Assembly: GCA_016200545.1 (NCBI GenBank)
Contig: JACQEO010000049.1
Location: forward strand, 43,767-107,766
Direction of reading: 5' to 3'
Length of the DNA: 64,000 nucleotides
DNA from: Deltaproteobacteria bacterium
Lineage (GTDB): Bacteria; Desulfobacterota; Binatia; UTPRO1
Each line of letters starts with the position of its first letter. Within the stretch, counting starts at the first letter, position 1. The notes under the pieces were generated by a model. It worked only from the letters and a program-made list of their open reading frames with translations. It was not told the origin of the DNA and made no database searches. Below are positions 50,845 to 59,497 of the stretch, piece by piece. Made by a program: the position numbers and the translations under genes.

Positions 50845-51071
50845 TCGGCGCCCGGCAGAAAATCTACGCCGCGGCTTTAGCTCGCCAGGGGGGCTCGCGT
50901 CAAAAGATGCGCAAACGTCGGGGCCGAACGGCCACCGGGTCACGTGAGGTGCCGTGATGTTCGGTGAGGGTGGTAAGCGAGTGGTAAGCGCGATCGTTGT
51001 GCGGTCTACGGTCTGGATGAGAGATAATTCCTGGGGCGGGATCTCTCCGAGGGAAGGTCGCAGAGCGAGCG

Positions 51072-51581
51072 TCAGACCGGCGGCCCGTCGCCGAAGCCGG
51101 CTTCGTTCGGCTCCTCGACGCGCGGCTTGAGCCTTGTGTCGCTCTCGAGCATCCGGACGCAAGCGTTCCAGCGCAGGATCGCGTCCTCGTTGCCCGTTGG
51201 GCTGAGCCTCTCGGCCTTCTCGTAGAGGCTCATCGCCTCGCGCAGCCAGTCGTGTGCGACGTGGCCGAGGGCACCCATGCGGAGCTGTGCCTTCCCCCAG
51301 CGCTCCGAGATCACGCCGTCGTAGTAGGCGCGCTCGTACTCGCCGTGCAGTCGCCCGAGCACCACGCGTGCCTGATTGATCGTGATGTCGGATCTCCGGC
51401 CAAATTGATCGGTCAACGCGAGTAGCAACATGACGAGCGCCTCCTGATGGTCGGGATCGGTACGGAGCACGTCCCGGCAGATGCTTTCCGCCTCCTGCGG
51501 CTCGTTCAGCAGGCGGTACCGCTCGGCACGCGCCACCGATCTGGGAACCGCTTCCTGGGAGAGGGGCTTGAGCTCGAGCAT
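51072..51581 (-). CDS. TPR-like protein downstream of sdhB
   Basis: 169 aa from MLELKPLSQEAVPRSVARAE, with GGAAGGAG about 6 nt before the ATG. The pattern EAESICRDVLRTDPDHQEAL, then VLGRLHGEYERAYYDGVISE and LREAMSLYEKAERLSPTGNE, is typical of tetratricopeptide helices. It follows the succinate dehydrogenase genes by 14 bp, so it is probably part of their operon and may help assembly or scaffolding. No signal peptide is present. Confidence 0.8.
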   Translation of the reverse strand: MLELKPLSQEAVPRSVARAERYRLLNEPQEAESICRDVLRTDPDHQEALVMLLLALTDQFGRRSDITINQARVVLGRLHGEYERAYYDGVISERWGKAQLRMGALGHVAHDWLREAMSLYEKAERLSPTGNEDAILRWNACVRMLESDTRLKPRVEEPNEAGFGDGPPV

Positions 51582-51595
51582 GGTTCGCTCCTTCC

Positions 51596-52360
51596 TTACC
51601 CCGGCGCCTCCGGCGCTCGTGCGGGCCGGAAGATCCGGAAGAGCTTGGTCAGCGGGTCGTAGCACTCGTCCACGACCCGCTCCTTGAGTGGGATGATGGC
51701 GTTGTCGGTGATGGTGATGCTCTCCGGGCATACTTTGGTGCAGCACTTGGTGATGTTGCAGTAGCCGACGCCGTGCACCGTGCGCAGCTCCTCGGCGCGG
51801 CTCTCGATGTCGAGGGGGTGCATCTCGAGGGCAGCGACGTGGACGAGGAGGCGCGGGCCGATGAACTGCTCGTGCAGCCGATGCTCGCGCAGCACGTGAC
51901 AGACGTCCTGGCAGAGGAAGCACTCGATGCACTTGCGGAACTCCTGGATGCGGTCGACGTCCTCCTGCGCCATCCGCCAGGTGCCGTCCGCCGCGTCGGG
52001 CGGACGGGGCTTGAAAGGCGTGATGCGCTGCTTGGCTCGATAGTTCGACGACACGTCCGTCACGAGATCCTTGATGAGCGGGAACGCGCGCATCGGCTCG
52101 ACCGTGATCGGTGCGTCGATCGGCAGCTGATTCATCCGCGTCATGCACATGAGGCGCGGCATGCCGTTCACCTCGGCAGAGCACGACCCGCACTTGCCGG
52201 CTTTGCAGTTCCAGCGCACCGCCAGATCGGGGACCTGCTCGGCCTGGACGCGGTGAATCGCGTCGAGGACCACCATGCCCTCAGCGACGTCGGTTCGATA
52301 GTCGCAGAACTTGCCGCCCGTGATGTCGCCCCGCCAGATGCGGAAAGTCGCGGTTGGCAT
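51596..52360 (-). CDS. sdhB: Succinate dehydrogenase / fumarate reductase iron-sulfur subunit
   Basis: 254 aa from MPTATFRIWRGDITGG. The 2Fe-2S cluster is held by CKAGKCGSCSAEVNGMPRLMC (residues about 63-83). The 4Fe-4S and 3Fe-4S ligands are in CIECFLCQDVC and CNITKCCTKVCPESI. It passes electrons from the flavin of SdhA to the quinone site at the membrane. Its ATG overlaps the sdhA stop by one base, and the TPR-like gene follows. The frame upstream of the ATG is an Arg-rich shadow of sdhA. Confidence 0.95.
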   Translation of the reverse strand: MPTATFRIWRGDITGGKFCDYRTDVAEGMVVLDAIHRVQAEQVPDLAVRWNCKAGKCGSCSAEVNGMPRLMCMTRMNQLPIDAPITVEPMRAFPLIKDLVTDVSSNYRAKQRITPFKPRPPDAADGTWRMAQEDVDRIQEFRKCIECFLCQDVCHVLREHRLHEQFIGPRLLVHVAALEMHPLDIESRAEELRTVHGVGYCNITKCCTKVCPESITITDNAIIPLKERVVDECYDPLTKLFRIFRPARAPEAPG

Positions 52361-54183
52361 CACTTCATCTCCTCGACGATCCGCTTGAGATCCGGGCGCA
52401 TCTCGGGGATCGGCTGGCGGCGTACCTGCATCTCGTCGTCCGGCCCTTTGCGCACGACGAGGTTGAAGGCGCCAGCCGACGCGTCCTTGCCGGGGTGATC
52501 CTCTCGGAAGTGGGCGCCGCGGCTCTCGCGGCGCTCGAGCGCGGCACACGTGATTGCCTCTGAGACGGTGAGGAGGTTGTCGAGCACGAGCGCGGTGTGC
52601 CAGCCGGCGTTGTATTGCCGGTTGCCCTCTACCCGCACCCGGGTCGCGCGCTCGCGCAAACGCGCGATGCCGTCGCGGGCGTGCACCATCTCGTCCTCGC
52701 GTCGCACGATGCCGACGCGATTTTGCATCAGCTCCTGAAGATCGTGCTGTACGCGGTAGGGTGACTCGGCGCCACCGGGTCGCCCGTCGCCATCGAAGGC
52801 GGCGAGCGCGCGCCGCGCCGCCGTCTCCACCTGATCCGTGCGGACTTGCCCGAAGCCGTGCGCGGTGGCGAAGCGTGCAGCGTACGCACCGGCGCGCTTG
52901 CCGAACACGAGGAGGTCCGAGAGCGAGTTGCCCCCCAGGCGATTGGCGCCGTGGAGCCCCGCCGCGCACTCGCCGGCGGCGAAGAGGCCGGGCGTGGTCG
53001 ACATCTGGCTCTCGGCATCCACGCGCACCCCGCCCATCATGTAGTGCGTGGTCGGCCCCACCTCCATCGGCTCCGCGGTGATGTCGATGTCGGCGAGCTG
53101 CTTGAACTGGTGGTACATGCTCGGGAGCTTCTTCTTGATGCGCTCGGCTGCGCTCGGGAGCTTGCCCTTGATCCAGGAGATGTCGAGGTAGACGCCGCCG
53201 TGCGGGCTGCCGCGGCCGGCCTTGATCTCGCGCACGATGCAGCGCGCCACGTGGTCGCGTGTGAGCAGCTCGGGCGGGCGGCGCGCGTCGCGGTCACCCT
53301 GGGTGTACCGCCAGCCCTCCTCCTCGCTGTCGGCGGTCTGTTGGCGGTAGAGCTCCGGGATGTCGTCGAACATGAAGCGGCGGCCCTCCTTGTTGCGGAG
53401 CACGCCGCCCTCACCGCGCACGCCCTCGGTGACGAGAATGCCGCACACGCTCGGCGGCCAGACCATGCCGGTCGGATGGAATTGCACGAACTCCATGTCG
53501 ACCAGCTCGGCGCCGGCATGGTAGGCGAGCGCCTGGCCGTCGCCGGTGTACTCCCAGCTGTTGCTGGTGATCTTGTAGGCGCGGCCGATGCCGCCGGTGG
53601 TGAGCACCACGGCACGAGCATGGAAAAGGTGGAAGAAGCCGCGCTCGCTGTCGTAGCCGAACGCACCGACGACGCGCTCGCCGTCCTCGAGCAGCGTGAG
53701 GATCGTATGCTCCATGTAGACGGTGATGCCGCGGTGAATGGCGTGGTCCTGCAGCGTGCGGATCATCTCGAGACCGGTGCGATCGCCGACGTGAGCGAGG
53801 CGCGGATACTTGTGGCCGCCGAAGTGGCGCTGCAGGATGCGGCCGTCCGACGTGCGGTCGAAGAGCGCGCCCCACGCCTCGAGCTCGTGCACGCCGCCCG
53901 GCGCCTCCTTGGCGTGCAGCTCCGCCATGCGCCAATTGTTCACATACTGGCCGCCGCGCATGGTATCGGCGAAGTGGACCTGCCAGCCGTCACGCTCGTC
54001 GACGTTGGCGAGCGCTGCCGCGACGCCGCCCTCGGCCATCACCGTATGCGCCTTGCCGAGGAGCGACTTGCAGATCAGACCGACCGACACGCCCGCCGCC
54101 GACGCCTCGATCGCCGCCCGCAGACCGGCGCCCCCCGCGCCGATCACCAGCACGTCGTGCTCGTGGGTCTGGTACTCCGCCAT
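52360..54183 (-). CDS. sdhA: Succinate dehydrogenase / fumarate reductase flavoprotein subunit
   Basis: 607 aa. The Rossmann FAD-binding start is VLVIGAGGAGLRAAIEASAA, the covalent FAD His lies in GKAHTVMAEGG, and substrate-site motifs are FVQFHPTGMVWPP, EGVRGEGGVLRN, HYMMGGVRVDAESQ and GLHGANRLGGNSLSDLLVFG. It oxidises succinate to fumarate in the TCA cycle (or the reverse). It directly follows the membrane subunit (1-base overlap) and precedes sdhB. Confidence 0.97.
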   Translation of the reverse strand: MAEYQTHEHDVLVIGAGGAGLRAAIEASAAGVSVGLICKSLLGKAHTVMAEGGVAAALANVDERDGWQVHFADTMRGGQYVNNWRMAELHAKEAPGGVHELEAWGALFDRTSDGRILQRHFGGHKYPRLAHVGDRTGLEMIRTLQDHAIHRGITVYMEHTILTLLEDGERVVGAFGYDSERGFFHLFHARAVVLTTGGIGRAYKITSNSWEYTGDGQALAYHAGAELVDMEFVQFHPTGMVWPPSVCGILVTEGVRGEGGVLRNKEGRRFMFDDIPELYRQQTADSEEEGWRYTQGDRDARRPPELLTRDHVARCIVREIKAGRGSPHGGVYLDISWIKGKLPSAAERIKKKLPSMYHQFKQLADIDITAEPMEVGPTTHYMMGGVRVDAESQMSTTPGLFAAGECAAGLHGANRLGGNSLSDLLVFGKRAGAYAARFATAHGFGQVRTDQVETAARRALAAFDGDGRPGGAESPYRVQHDLQELMQNRVGIVRREDEMVHARDGIARLRERATRVRVEGNRQYNAGWHTALVLDNLLTVSEAITCAALERRESRGAHFREDHPGKDASAGAFNLVVRKGPDDEMQVRRQPIPEMRPDLKRIVEEMK

Positions 54184-54983
54184 CAGAAAAGCCTCCAGTC
54201 AGACCAGATGCCCATCGCGCACAGGCGCACGTAGAGATCGGCGAACGCTACCGCGACCAAGCTCGCCCACGCCCACGACATGTGGCGGCGATTCAAGCAG
54301 CTCGCGCAACGGTAGGCGCGCAGGCGCGCTGGGGCCTGCGAGAGGCGATCGATGCGCCCACCCACGAGGTGGCGCAGCGAGTGGCAGCCGAGCGTGTAGC
54401 TGCCGAGCAGCATCACGTTGGTAGCCAACACGAGCGTACCGACGCCGATTCCGAAGTGCGTCTCACCGCTCGCGGGGTCGACGAACCAGAGCGCCTTCCA
54501 GACATCGTACGAGAGCACGCAGAGAAAGAGGAGCGCGAGGTAGAGAAAGTAGCGGTGCGCGTTCTGGATCACCAGTGGCAGTGACGCCTCGCCCCAGTAG
54601 CTGCGCCGCGGCTCGCCCACGGCGCACGACGGTGGGTCCGCCCAGAACGCCTTGTAGTACGCTCCGCGGTAGTAGTAGCAGGTCAGCCGGAAGCCGCCGG
54701 GCGCCCAGAGGATGAGAAGCGCCGGCGACCACGGCAGCCAGCCCGGCCACCACCCCGGCTTCGGCCCGAACCAGGCGTGCGCCGAATCGCCGAACAGCTC
54801 CGGCGAGTAGAACGGCGAGAGATACGGACCGAAGGTGTAGTACGAGGTCTGCAACGCCGCCCACGTCGCGTAGACGACGAATGCCGACAGCACGCCGAAG
54901 ACGGCGAGGGGCTGGACCCACCACGCGTCGCGACGGGCCGTGCGCCCGAAATTGCGTTCCCCGAGTACGTTCGCGCCATCCAT
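54183..54983 (-). CDS. Succinate dehydrogenase membrane anchor (single cytochrome b-type subunit)
   Basis: 266 aa from MDGANVLGERNFGRTAR (GGAG 8 nt upstream; a GTG three codons earlier is possible). There are about five hydrophobic segments: WWVQPLAVFGVLSAFVVYAT, SPALLILWAPGG, HRYFLYLALLFLCVLSYDV, GIGVGTLVLATNVMLLGSYT and MSWAWASLVAVAFADLYVRL. Conserved His residues near the helices (AHRYF, GCHSLRHLVGG) are candidate haem ligands. It resembles the long single-anchor type seen with mycobacterial Sdh1-like enzymes, not the short SdhC/SdhD pair. It is first in the sdh operon. Confidence 0.85.
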   Translation of the reverse strand: MDGANVLGERNFGRTARRDAWWVQPLAVFGVLSAFVVYATWAALQTSYYTFGPYLSPFYSPELFGDSAHAWFGPKPGWWPGWLPWSPALLILWAPGGFRLTCYYYRGAYYKAFWADPPSCAVGEPRRSYWGEASLPLVIQNAHRYFLYLALLFLCVLSYDVWKALWFVDPASGETHFGIGVGTLVLATNVMLLGSYTLGCHSLRHLVGGRIDRLSQAPARLRAYRCASCLNRRHMSWAWASLVAVAFADLYVRLCAMGIWSDWRLF

Positions 54984-55149
54984 GACCAGCACTCCGTTTG
55001 TGCGTCGTGGGGGCTTCGTCTATCAGCATAGCGAATCTCCGATCCAGTGCCCCGGCAGACCTTGCTGTCTACGGCGAAGTGGTAGAACTGATGACGTTCG
55101 GAATGGACGCGCGAGTCGGAGTACGCTAAGGCGCGGATCTCACTGCAAT

Positions 55150-55223
55150 GCCCCCGTAGCTCAGGTGGATAGAGCACAGGATTCCTAATCCTGGGGTCGT
55201 GCGTTCGAATCGCGCCGGGGGCA
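55150..55223 (+). tRNA. tRNA-Arg (anticodon CCT)
   Basis: A complete cloverleaf: acceptor GCCCCCG with CGGGGGC, anticodon stem CAGGA/TCCTG around loop TTCCTAA (anticodon CCT), T-arm GTGCG-TTCGAAT-CGCGC, discriminator A. CCA is not encoded. Confidence 0.95.
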
Positions 55224-55273
55224 CTAATGGTTTCAAACGGTCACGCGGCCAGCGGCGAAAAACGAGCGAATGA

Positions 55274-55303
55274 CCGCACGCTCGGGTCACGCCGAGCGTG
55301 CGG
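55274..55303. terminator. Strong hairpin between tRNA-Arg and the convergent gene
   Basis: A perfect 12-bp stem (CCGCACGCTCGG/CCGAGCGTGCGG) with a 6-nt loop between tRNA-Arg (plus) and the secreted-protein gene ending at 55321 (minus). A T5 run appears a few bases past the hairpin on the minus strand; on the plus strand none is evident. It may serve both directions. Confidence 0.65.
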
Positions 55304-55320
55304 CATCGTCAGCTTCGGGG

Positions 55321-55770
55321 TCAGACGCCCTTCTGTTTCTGCTTCGCAAGCACGTTCAGGCTTGTCCCGAAGGTAAGTGTAGCGTTGGTTGAATCGGCGA
55401 TGAACGCGCTGCAGATCAGCTTTTTCGAGGTCGAGGAGATCTGCGCGGATCCCTTGCCGATGCCTGGCGATGCCATATCCACATCGACAAGTAGGCCCGC
55501 GGGATTCCTGGTGCCAAACATGACAGTGTTGTTGGGTGGAAGGTCGAAGCTGCCATTGCCTCCCGGATTCCCAGTTCGATCAAGAAACTGGACGCTGACC
55601 ATCTGATTCGTGGTCGCGGTCGACGTGCAGAGAAAGAATGTTCCGAGGTCTCCCACGCTGACGACGCCTGGAACCGTGAATAGCAGGGTCGGTCCGACCG
55701 CCTGAGCGACGGGAACGCTGAAGGTGAGTCCGAGTAGAGCGGCAACAACGGCAACAAATGAGCGACGCAT
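55321..55770 (-). CDS. Small exported beta-rich protein
   Basis: 149 aa with GAAGGAGG upstream. MRRSFVAVVAALLGLTFSVP is a Sec signal peptide (cleavage after AQA). The mature part is strand-rich: GPTLLFTVPGVVSVGDLGTF, FLCTSTATTNQMVSVQFLDR, GNGSFDLPPNNTVMFGTRNP and CSAFIADSTNATLTFGTSLN. The two Cys probably form a disulphide. I do not recognise the family. It is probably periplasmic or surface-exposed. Confidence 0.7.
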   Translation of the reverse strand: MRRSFVAVVAALLGLTFSVPVAQAVGPTLLFTVPGVVSVGDLGTFFLCTSTATTNQMVSVQFLDRTGNPGGNGSFDLPPNNTVMFGTRNPAGLLVDVDMASPGIGKGSAQISSTSKKLICSAFIADSTNATLTFGTSLNVLAKQKQKGV

Positions 55771-56235
55771 GGTTGATCCTCCTTCGTGGGCGCGCGGGGC
55801 GCGCTGAGTGACCGCATGCGCGCGGATGTTCGGACTCTTGAGAGCGGTGATCCTCGTGCGACATCTCGGCTGAGGTCCAGACGAGCGGTGGGCTCCGACA
55901 CTGCTACCAGCTTGCTACCAACCTGGTTGGAACGGACGTGATTTCACATGACGACGCGGCGGTGGGAGGGTTGGAGTTTCGCGCTGATAGCATTTGGCCT
56001 GACCTCGGTCGGGCTCGCCGACGCCGCGGGCACGATCCACCGGCTTCGCACTCCCTATAGGGGGAGCGAATCGTGGTTGTGACGAAAGTGCCGCGCTTGA
56101 CGGTGGATTGCGCACCGGGCGCGAGTCGGGAGACGTCGCCGCGGCGCGATCCCTTCCCCTCTCGACCCGGACCTCGTGGTCCGTCGCTTGCTCCGGATCC
56201 CGAAGCTCACATTCATCCCAGATGCAAGGAGGACG
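55771..56235. other. Intergenic region, possibly with a short signal-peptide frame
   Basis: 465 bp between two secreted-protein genes. A 44-codon frame at 55948-56082 (plus) reads MTTRRWEGWSFALIAFGLTS then VGLADAAGTIHRLR, like a signal peptide with almost no mature part and no ribosome site. It could be the front of a truncated exported protein. Nothing else is seen. Confidence 0.3.
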
Positions 56236-56531
56236 ATGAATCAACTGCGAAGTATCACATTGGGCTGTTCGCGGCGGTCTTGGTCGGGACACCCGTGCTC
56301 GCACTCGCGTATGGTGACGGCACGCCCGACAGCCAGCCGCCGGCAGAGGAACAGATCTGCGATCCGGCGGCAGGACTTCGGGGCGCAGCGTACGGTCTAT
56401 GCGTCGCCTACTGCGAAGCGAACGACTGCGAGATTCAGCCCGACAAGCACGCGTGTGAGGTGCTACTCGGAAACTTCCAGCGGATCACCGGCGAATCGAC
56501 AGTGCCCTGCGTCTCGATCGGCATCCAGTAA
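56236..56531 (+). pseudogene. Cys-rich secreted protein (GLCVAYCEANDC family), frameshifted in the signal peptide
   Basis: AGGAGG stands 4-5 nt before an ATG (56236) that reads MNQLRSITLG. One base appears missing at the GGG at 56262-56264. Only after shifting frame does the signal peptide continue as LFAAVLVGTPVLALAYG, and the mature part follows: EEQICDPAAGLRGAAYGLCV, AYCEANDCEIQPDKHACEVL and FQRITGESTVPCVSIGIQ. The Cys spacing and the GLCxAYCEAxDC stretch are recurrent in secreted proteins of related bacteria. Without the shift the RBS-linked reading frame gives unrelated Arg/Ser sequence. It is either a mutation or a sequence error. Confidence 0.65.
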
Positions 56532-56625
56532 GCCCGGCGTCAGTCAGGAGCGCGTATCCGCGCGCACTCCTGACTCTCCGTCACGATTCACTTGCCATCC
56601 GCGAAGCGAAAGAGAGGGAGAACAA

Positions 56626-56857
56626 ATGAAACTCATCAATGCGCTCATCACGGGAATGCTGCTCGTCGTCCCGGCCGGCGGGTCCGCCGCCAGTCATGCC
56701 AGCGACTGCTACGTGTACGGCCGACACGGATTGCGTGGTGGGCGCGAAGTGCAAAATCAAGTCGTCCGCGGACCGCTGCACAGCAGCGGGTGGCACCATA
56801 GGCACCAGTAACACCTGTTGCACCGACTGCCCAACGCCGATTCCGACGCCTTCTTAA
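56626..56857 (+). pseudogene. Small Cys-rich secreted protein, frameshifted after the signal peptide
   Basis: A good ribosome site (GAGAGGGAG) leads to ATG 56626: MKLINALITGMLLVVPAGGS is a signal peptide. The same frame then runs into non-sense with a late stop. The +1 frame from about 56690 gives TCTADTDCVVGAKCKIKSSA, DRCTAAGGTIGTSNTCC and TDCPTPIPTPS before a TAA at 56855, with eight Cys in a disulphide-like pattern. Putting the two halves together needs a single-base change at about 56690-56712. It lies directly after the other frameshifted secreted gene. Confidence 0.6.
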
Positions 56858-56925
56858 CCACCTAGGGTGAGGGGAGGGGGGCAACCGCCGCTCAAGTTCC
56901 GACGCGAATCCGCCGATGTGCTCGC

Positions 56926-58200
56926 GTGTCGGTTCGGGTCCCGCTCGAGTTCGTGAACGAGTCCATGCGGCTCGCGCGCCCGATCGCGGACGCGGACGGT
57001 CGCCTGATCGTGGGGAGCGGGACGTTGCTCTCCCGGAGCGTCGTGCGCGCCCTCCGCAAGCTCGCACTGCAAACGGTACTCGTCGTCGACAACGGCGACG
57101 TCGCTCCCTGGGAGCGGACGAAGCCGCTCGACGCGCAGCTGCGTGAGCTCGAGCAGCGCCTCGACCGCGAGCCTGCCAACGAGGCGATGACGGCGCTGCA
57201 GTTCGCGATCACGCGCCACCTCTGCAAGCGCGCGTTGCGCTTGGATGGAGAGCGCCGCAGTGAGGCCGTCGACGACGCGACGCCGCCATGCGCGCCGTCG
57301 ACATCCCCTGTACCGGAGCATCCCGAGCTGACCGCGCAGACGCCGATCGCAGGCGCGCGGGGGTCGCTCGACGAGGCAACGCTCCGCATACGTGTCGCCC
57401 GGTTGCGTTCGGTGCCGACGTTGCCGCGCCACTTCGAGCGCGTCGTCGCCGCGCTCGAGGATCCAGAGGTGGATTTCGATCGCGTCGCGCAACTCATCGA
57501 GGTCGATCAGGCGCTGACGTCACAGGTTCTGCGCATTGCCAACTCGGCGTTCTACAGCACGCAGTCGACGGTGAGTCGGGTGAGCGAAGCGCTGCTCATG
57601 CTCGGCACCGCGGTCACTCGCAGTGTCGTCCTGTCGACGAGCGTCTTCGACCCGAGTGCGGTGCGACTGCGCGGCTTCTTCGAGCACTCGGTTGGTTGCG
57701 CGGCCGCCGCCGGCGCGCTCGCCCGTGTCACGGAGCTCGGAAACGCCGAGGAGGTCGCCGCCGCGGGGCTTCTCCACGACCTCGGCAAGATCGTCCTCTA
57801 CAAGGAAATGCCGGACGTCTTCGACCACATCGTCGCGCGCGCGATGGCCGAGAGCCGCAGCTTCCGCGTGCTCGAGCACGAGCTGCTCGGCATCGACCAC
57901 AGCGAGATCGCCGCCTGGCTGATGGAGCGCTGGCGCTTTCCCGTGGTGCTCGCCGAGCCTATCGTCCTCCATCACACGCCCGCGCGGGCGTGCGGCGCTC
58001 GCGACGAGACGGCAATCGTCCACCTCGCGAACATCCTCGTGCGCGCGCTCGGCTACGGCTCCGGCGGCGATCACACGATCGGCGGCATCGAGCCCGCGGC
58101 CTGGGCGCGACTCGGCCTGACGCCGGCGGCGTTGGACCGCGTCCTCGACACCTTCGACGCGAACCTCGACCGAGCGCTGAACTACGCTCTCTTCGAGTAG
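56926..58200 (+). CDS. HDOD domain signalling protein
   Basis: 424 aa from a GTG (VSVRVPLEFVNESMRLARP). An N-terminal part of about 115 residues (RPIADADGRLIVGSGTLLS) resembles the start of HD-GYP/HDOD regulators. The HDOD domain (about 150-380) has RLRSVPTLPRHFERVVAALE, QALTSQVLRIANSAFYSTQS, SEALLMLGTAVTRSVVLSTS, the HD pair in GLLHDLGKIVLYKEMP, and LGIDHSEIAAWLMERWRFP. HDOD proteins are non-catalytic or weakly catalytic HD relatives used in signal transduction and stress control. No partner kinase is adjacent. Confidence 0.88.
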   Translation: MSVRVPLEFVNESMRLARPIADADGRLIVGSGTLLSRSVVRALRKLALQTVLVVDNGDVAPWERTKPLDAQLRELEQRLDREPANEAMTALQFAITRHLCKRALRLDGERRSEAVDDATPPCAPSTSPVPEHPELTAQTPIAGARGSLDEATLRIRVARLRSVPTLPRHFERVVAALEDPEVDFDRVAQLIEVDQALTSQVLRIANSAFYSTQSTVSRVSEALLMLGTAVTRSVVLSTSVFDPSAVRLRGFFEHSVGCAAAAGALARVTELGNAEEVAAAGLLHDLGKIVLYKEMPDVFDHIVARAMAESRSFRVLEHELLGIDHSEIAAWLMERWRFPVVLAEPIVLHHTPARACGARDETAIVHLANILVRALGYGSGGDHTIGGIEPAAWARLGLTPAALDRVLDTFDANLDRALNYALFE

Positions 58201-58234
58201 CGCGGCGTCTCGGCGCTGACCGCTCCGAACGCCG

Positions 58235-58519
58235 TCACGCGGGGCTTCGGCCGGGACTCGGCGTTGGCACCGACGAGGGAAGACTCAGCTCTCCGCGCCC
58301 CGGCGCCGGCCGCTCGTCGCCGCGTACAAACGCACGCGCCCCGGGTACCGTCGGGTTGATCTCGACGATCGTCGCGCGGCCGCTCGCATCGCGGTGGGGA
58401 ATACGCGTCTTCTCGAAGCCCGGCTCGGTCGCCGAGCTCGGCACGGCGAGCAGGACGGCGAACGCCAGGCCGGCGGCAACACCCACGATCCGCACGGCCC
58501 CGTGGCTAGCACACGACAT
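58235..58519 (-). CDS. Small exported protein (94 aa)
   Basis: From MSCASHGAVRIVGVAAGLAF, with a hydrophobic core to AVLLAVPSSA and a likely cleavage after it. The mature part is short (about 65 residues) and Pro/Arg-rich (TRIPHRDASGRATIVEINPT, GDERPAPGRGELSLPSSVPT). No domain was recognised. The frame has normal codon use for the window and is convergent with the HDOD gene, whose stop lies 35 bp away. Moderate trust in the gene itself. Confidence 0.45.
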   Translation of the reverse strand: MSCASHGAVRIVGVAAGLAFAVLLAVPSSATEPGFEKTRIPHRDASGRATIVEINPTVPGARAFVRGDERPAPGRGELSLPSSVPTPSPGRSPA

Positions 58520-58745
58520 ACGGCGTGTCAGACGATCGGCGTGAGCCTTTTTCACACGACTTGCGAGGGAGCGCGCGCACATGCACGACCCATGCAGTAT
58601 CGCGAGTAGAAGCCGCCCGATCGTCGCTGCCGGCCGACCCCCAACCAGGCCGAAAAAGACCAGCGTTCACCGTGAGGAACGGAGCCGAAGGGTGCGAAGT
58701 CCCGCGCCGATCTGCATGGCATTTTTCTTGCCTCCAATTCCCGCC

Positions 58746-59396
58746 ATGCTCCGTCTCGCTGCGGCAGTGCTCGCCCTCGTCGTGTCACTGCTCGCGCTCC
58801 AGGAGCGCGCCTTCGCGTGTGCCTCGCTGCGTGTCGCGGCCCGGATCGACACCTTCGGCTGCAACTGCTCGGAAGGCAATCTCGAGAGCCCGATCACGGT
58901 GGTTTCTGGCACGGCGCTGCTCGGCAACGGCCGGGCGACGCCGACACTCGCGAGCATCGTCGTCGAGCTCCAAGCGCGGCAGGGTTCGAGTCCCTACCAA
59001 CCGATCGCCCGCCAGGTTCTGAGCGACGCCGGCACCGATTTCCCACCGCCGCGCTCAGTCGCGACGTGCAATGGGCCAATCGCCGCTGGTGCCATAACGG
59101 GGCGGATCAAGCTCGTCGACGCCAACGAGCAACCGCTCAACTTCTCCGACGTGAAGAACATCCCGGTTGGGGTAACGCCGCTGAGGTTCATCGCGACCTT
59201 CGCCGGCCCGCTGCCGGAGCTCGCGCCGGGCTCACACGCGCGCGTGAAGGTGTACACGACCGCCATCAATACTGATCAGCCCCATACGTGCACGATCGAC
59301 GCCGATGGGGACGGGACGATCGATTCCGAGGTCAAGACGCTGATTTTTCAGAAGGCAGTCCGCGTCCCCACGGTCGACTTGCTGATCAATCCGTAG
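58746..59396 (+). CDS. Exported Cys-containing protein of unknown function
   Basis: 216 aa from MLRLAAAVLALVVSLLALQE, a signal peptide ending in AFA before CASLRVAARIDTFGCNCSEG (an earlier ATG at 58716 gives ten more residues). The mature part contains strands (LGNGRATPTLASIVVELQAR, GPIAAGAITGRIKLVDANEQ, GVTPLRFIATFAGPLPELAP) and ends with a Ca-loop-like DADGDGTIDSEVKTLIFQ. No family was recognised. It is probably surface or periplasmic. Confidence 0.65.
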   Translation: MLRLAAAVLALVVSLLALQERAFACASLRVAARIDTFGCNCSEGNLESPITVVSGTALLGNGRATPTLASIVVELQARQGSSPYQPIARQVLSDAGTDFPPPRSVATCNGPIAAGAITGRIKLVDANEQPLNFSDVKNIPVGVTPLRFIATFAGPLPELAPGSHARVKVYTTAINTDQPHTCTIDADGDGTIDSEVKTLIFQKAVRVPTVDLLINP

Positions 59397-59497
59397 TCCT
59401 TCCGATCCCCGCCTCAACCTATCGCCAGCTCTGCCCCGCTTTTTGTTGCCCGCAGTCGGGGCTCGGGTGTAGGATCGCCCCTCGCTCGGCTTCCCGT

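Noticed and set aside
52846..54234. 462-codon plus-strand frame opposite sdhA
   Set aside because: Composition is a mirror of sdhA codons, with no ribosome site or domain.
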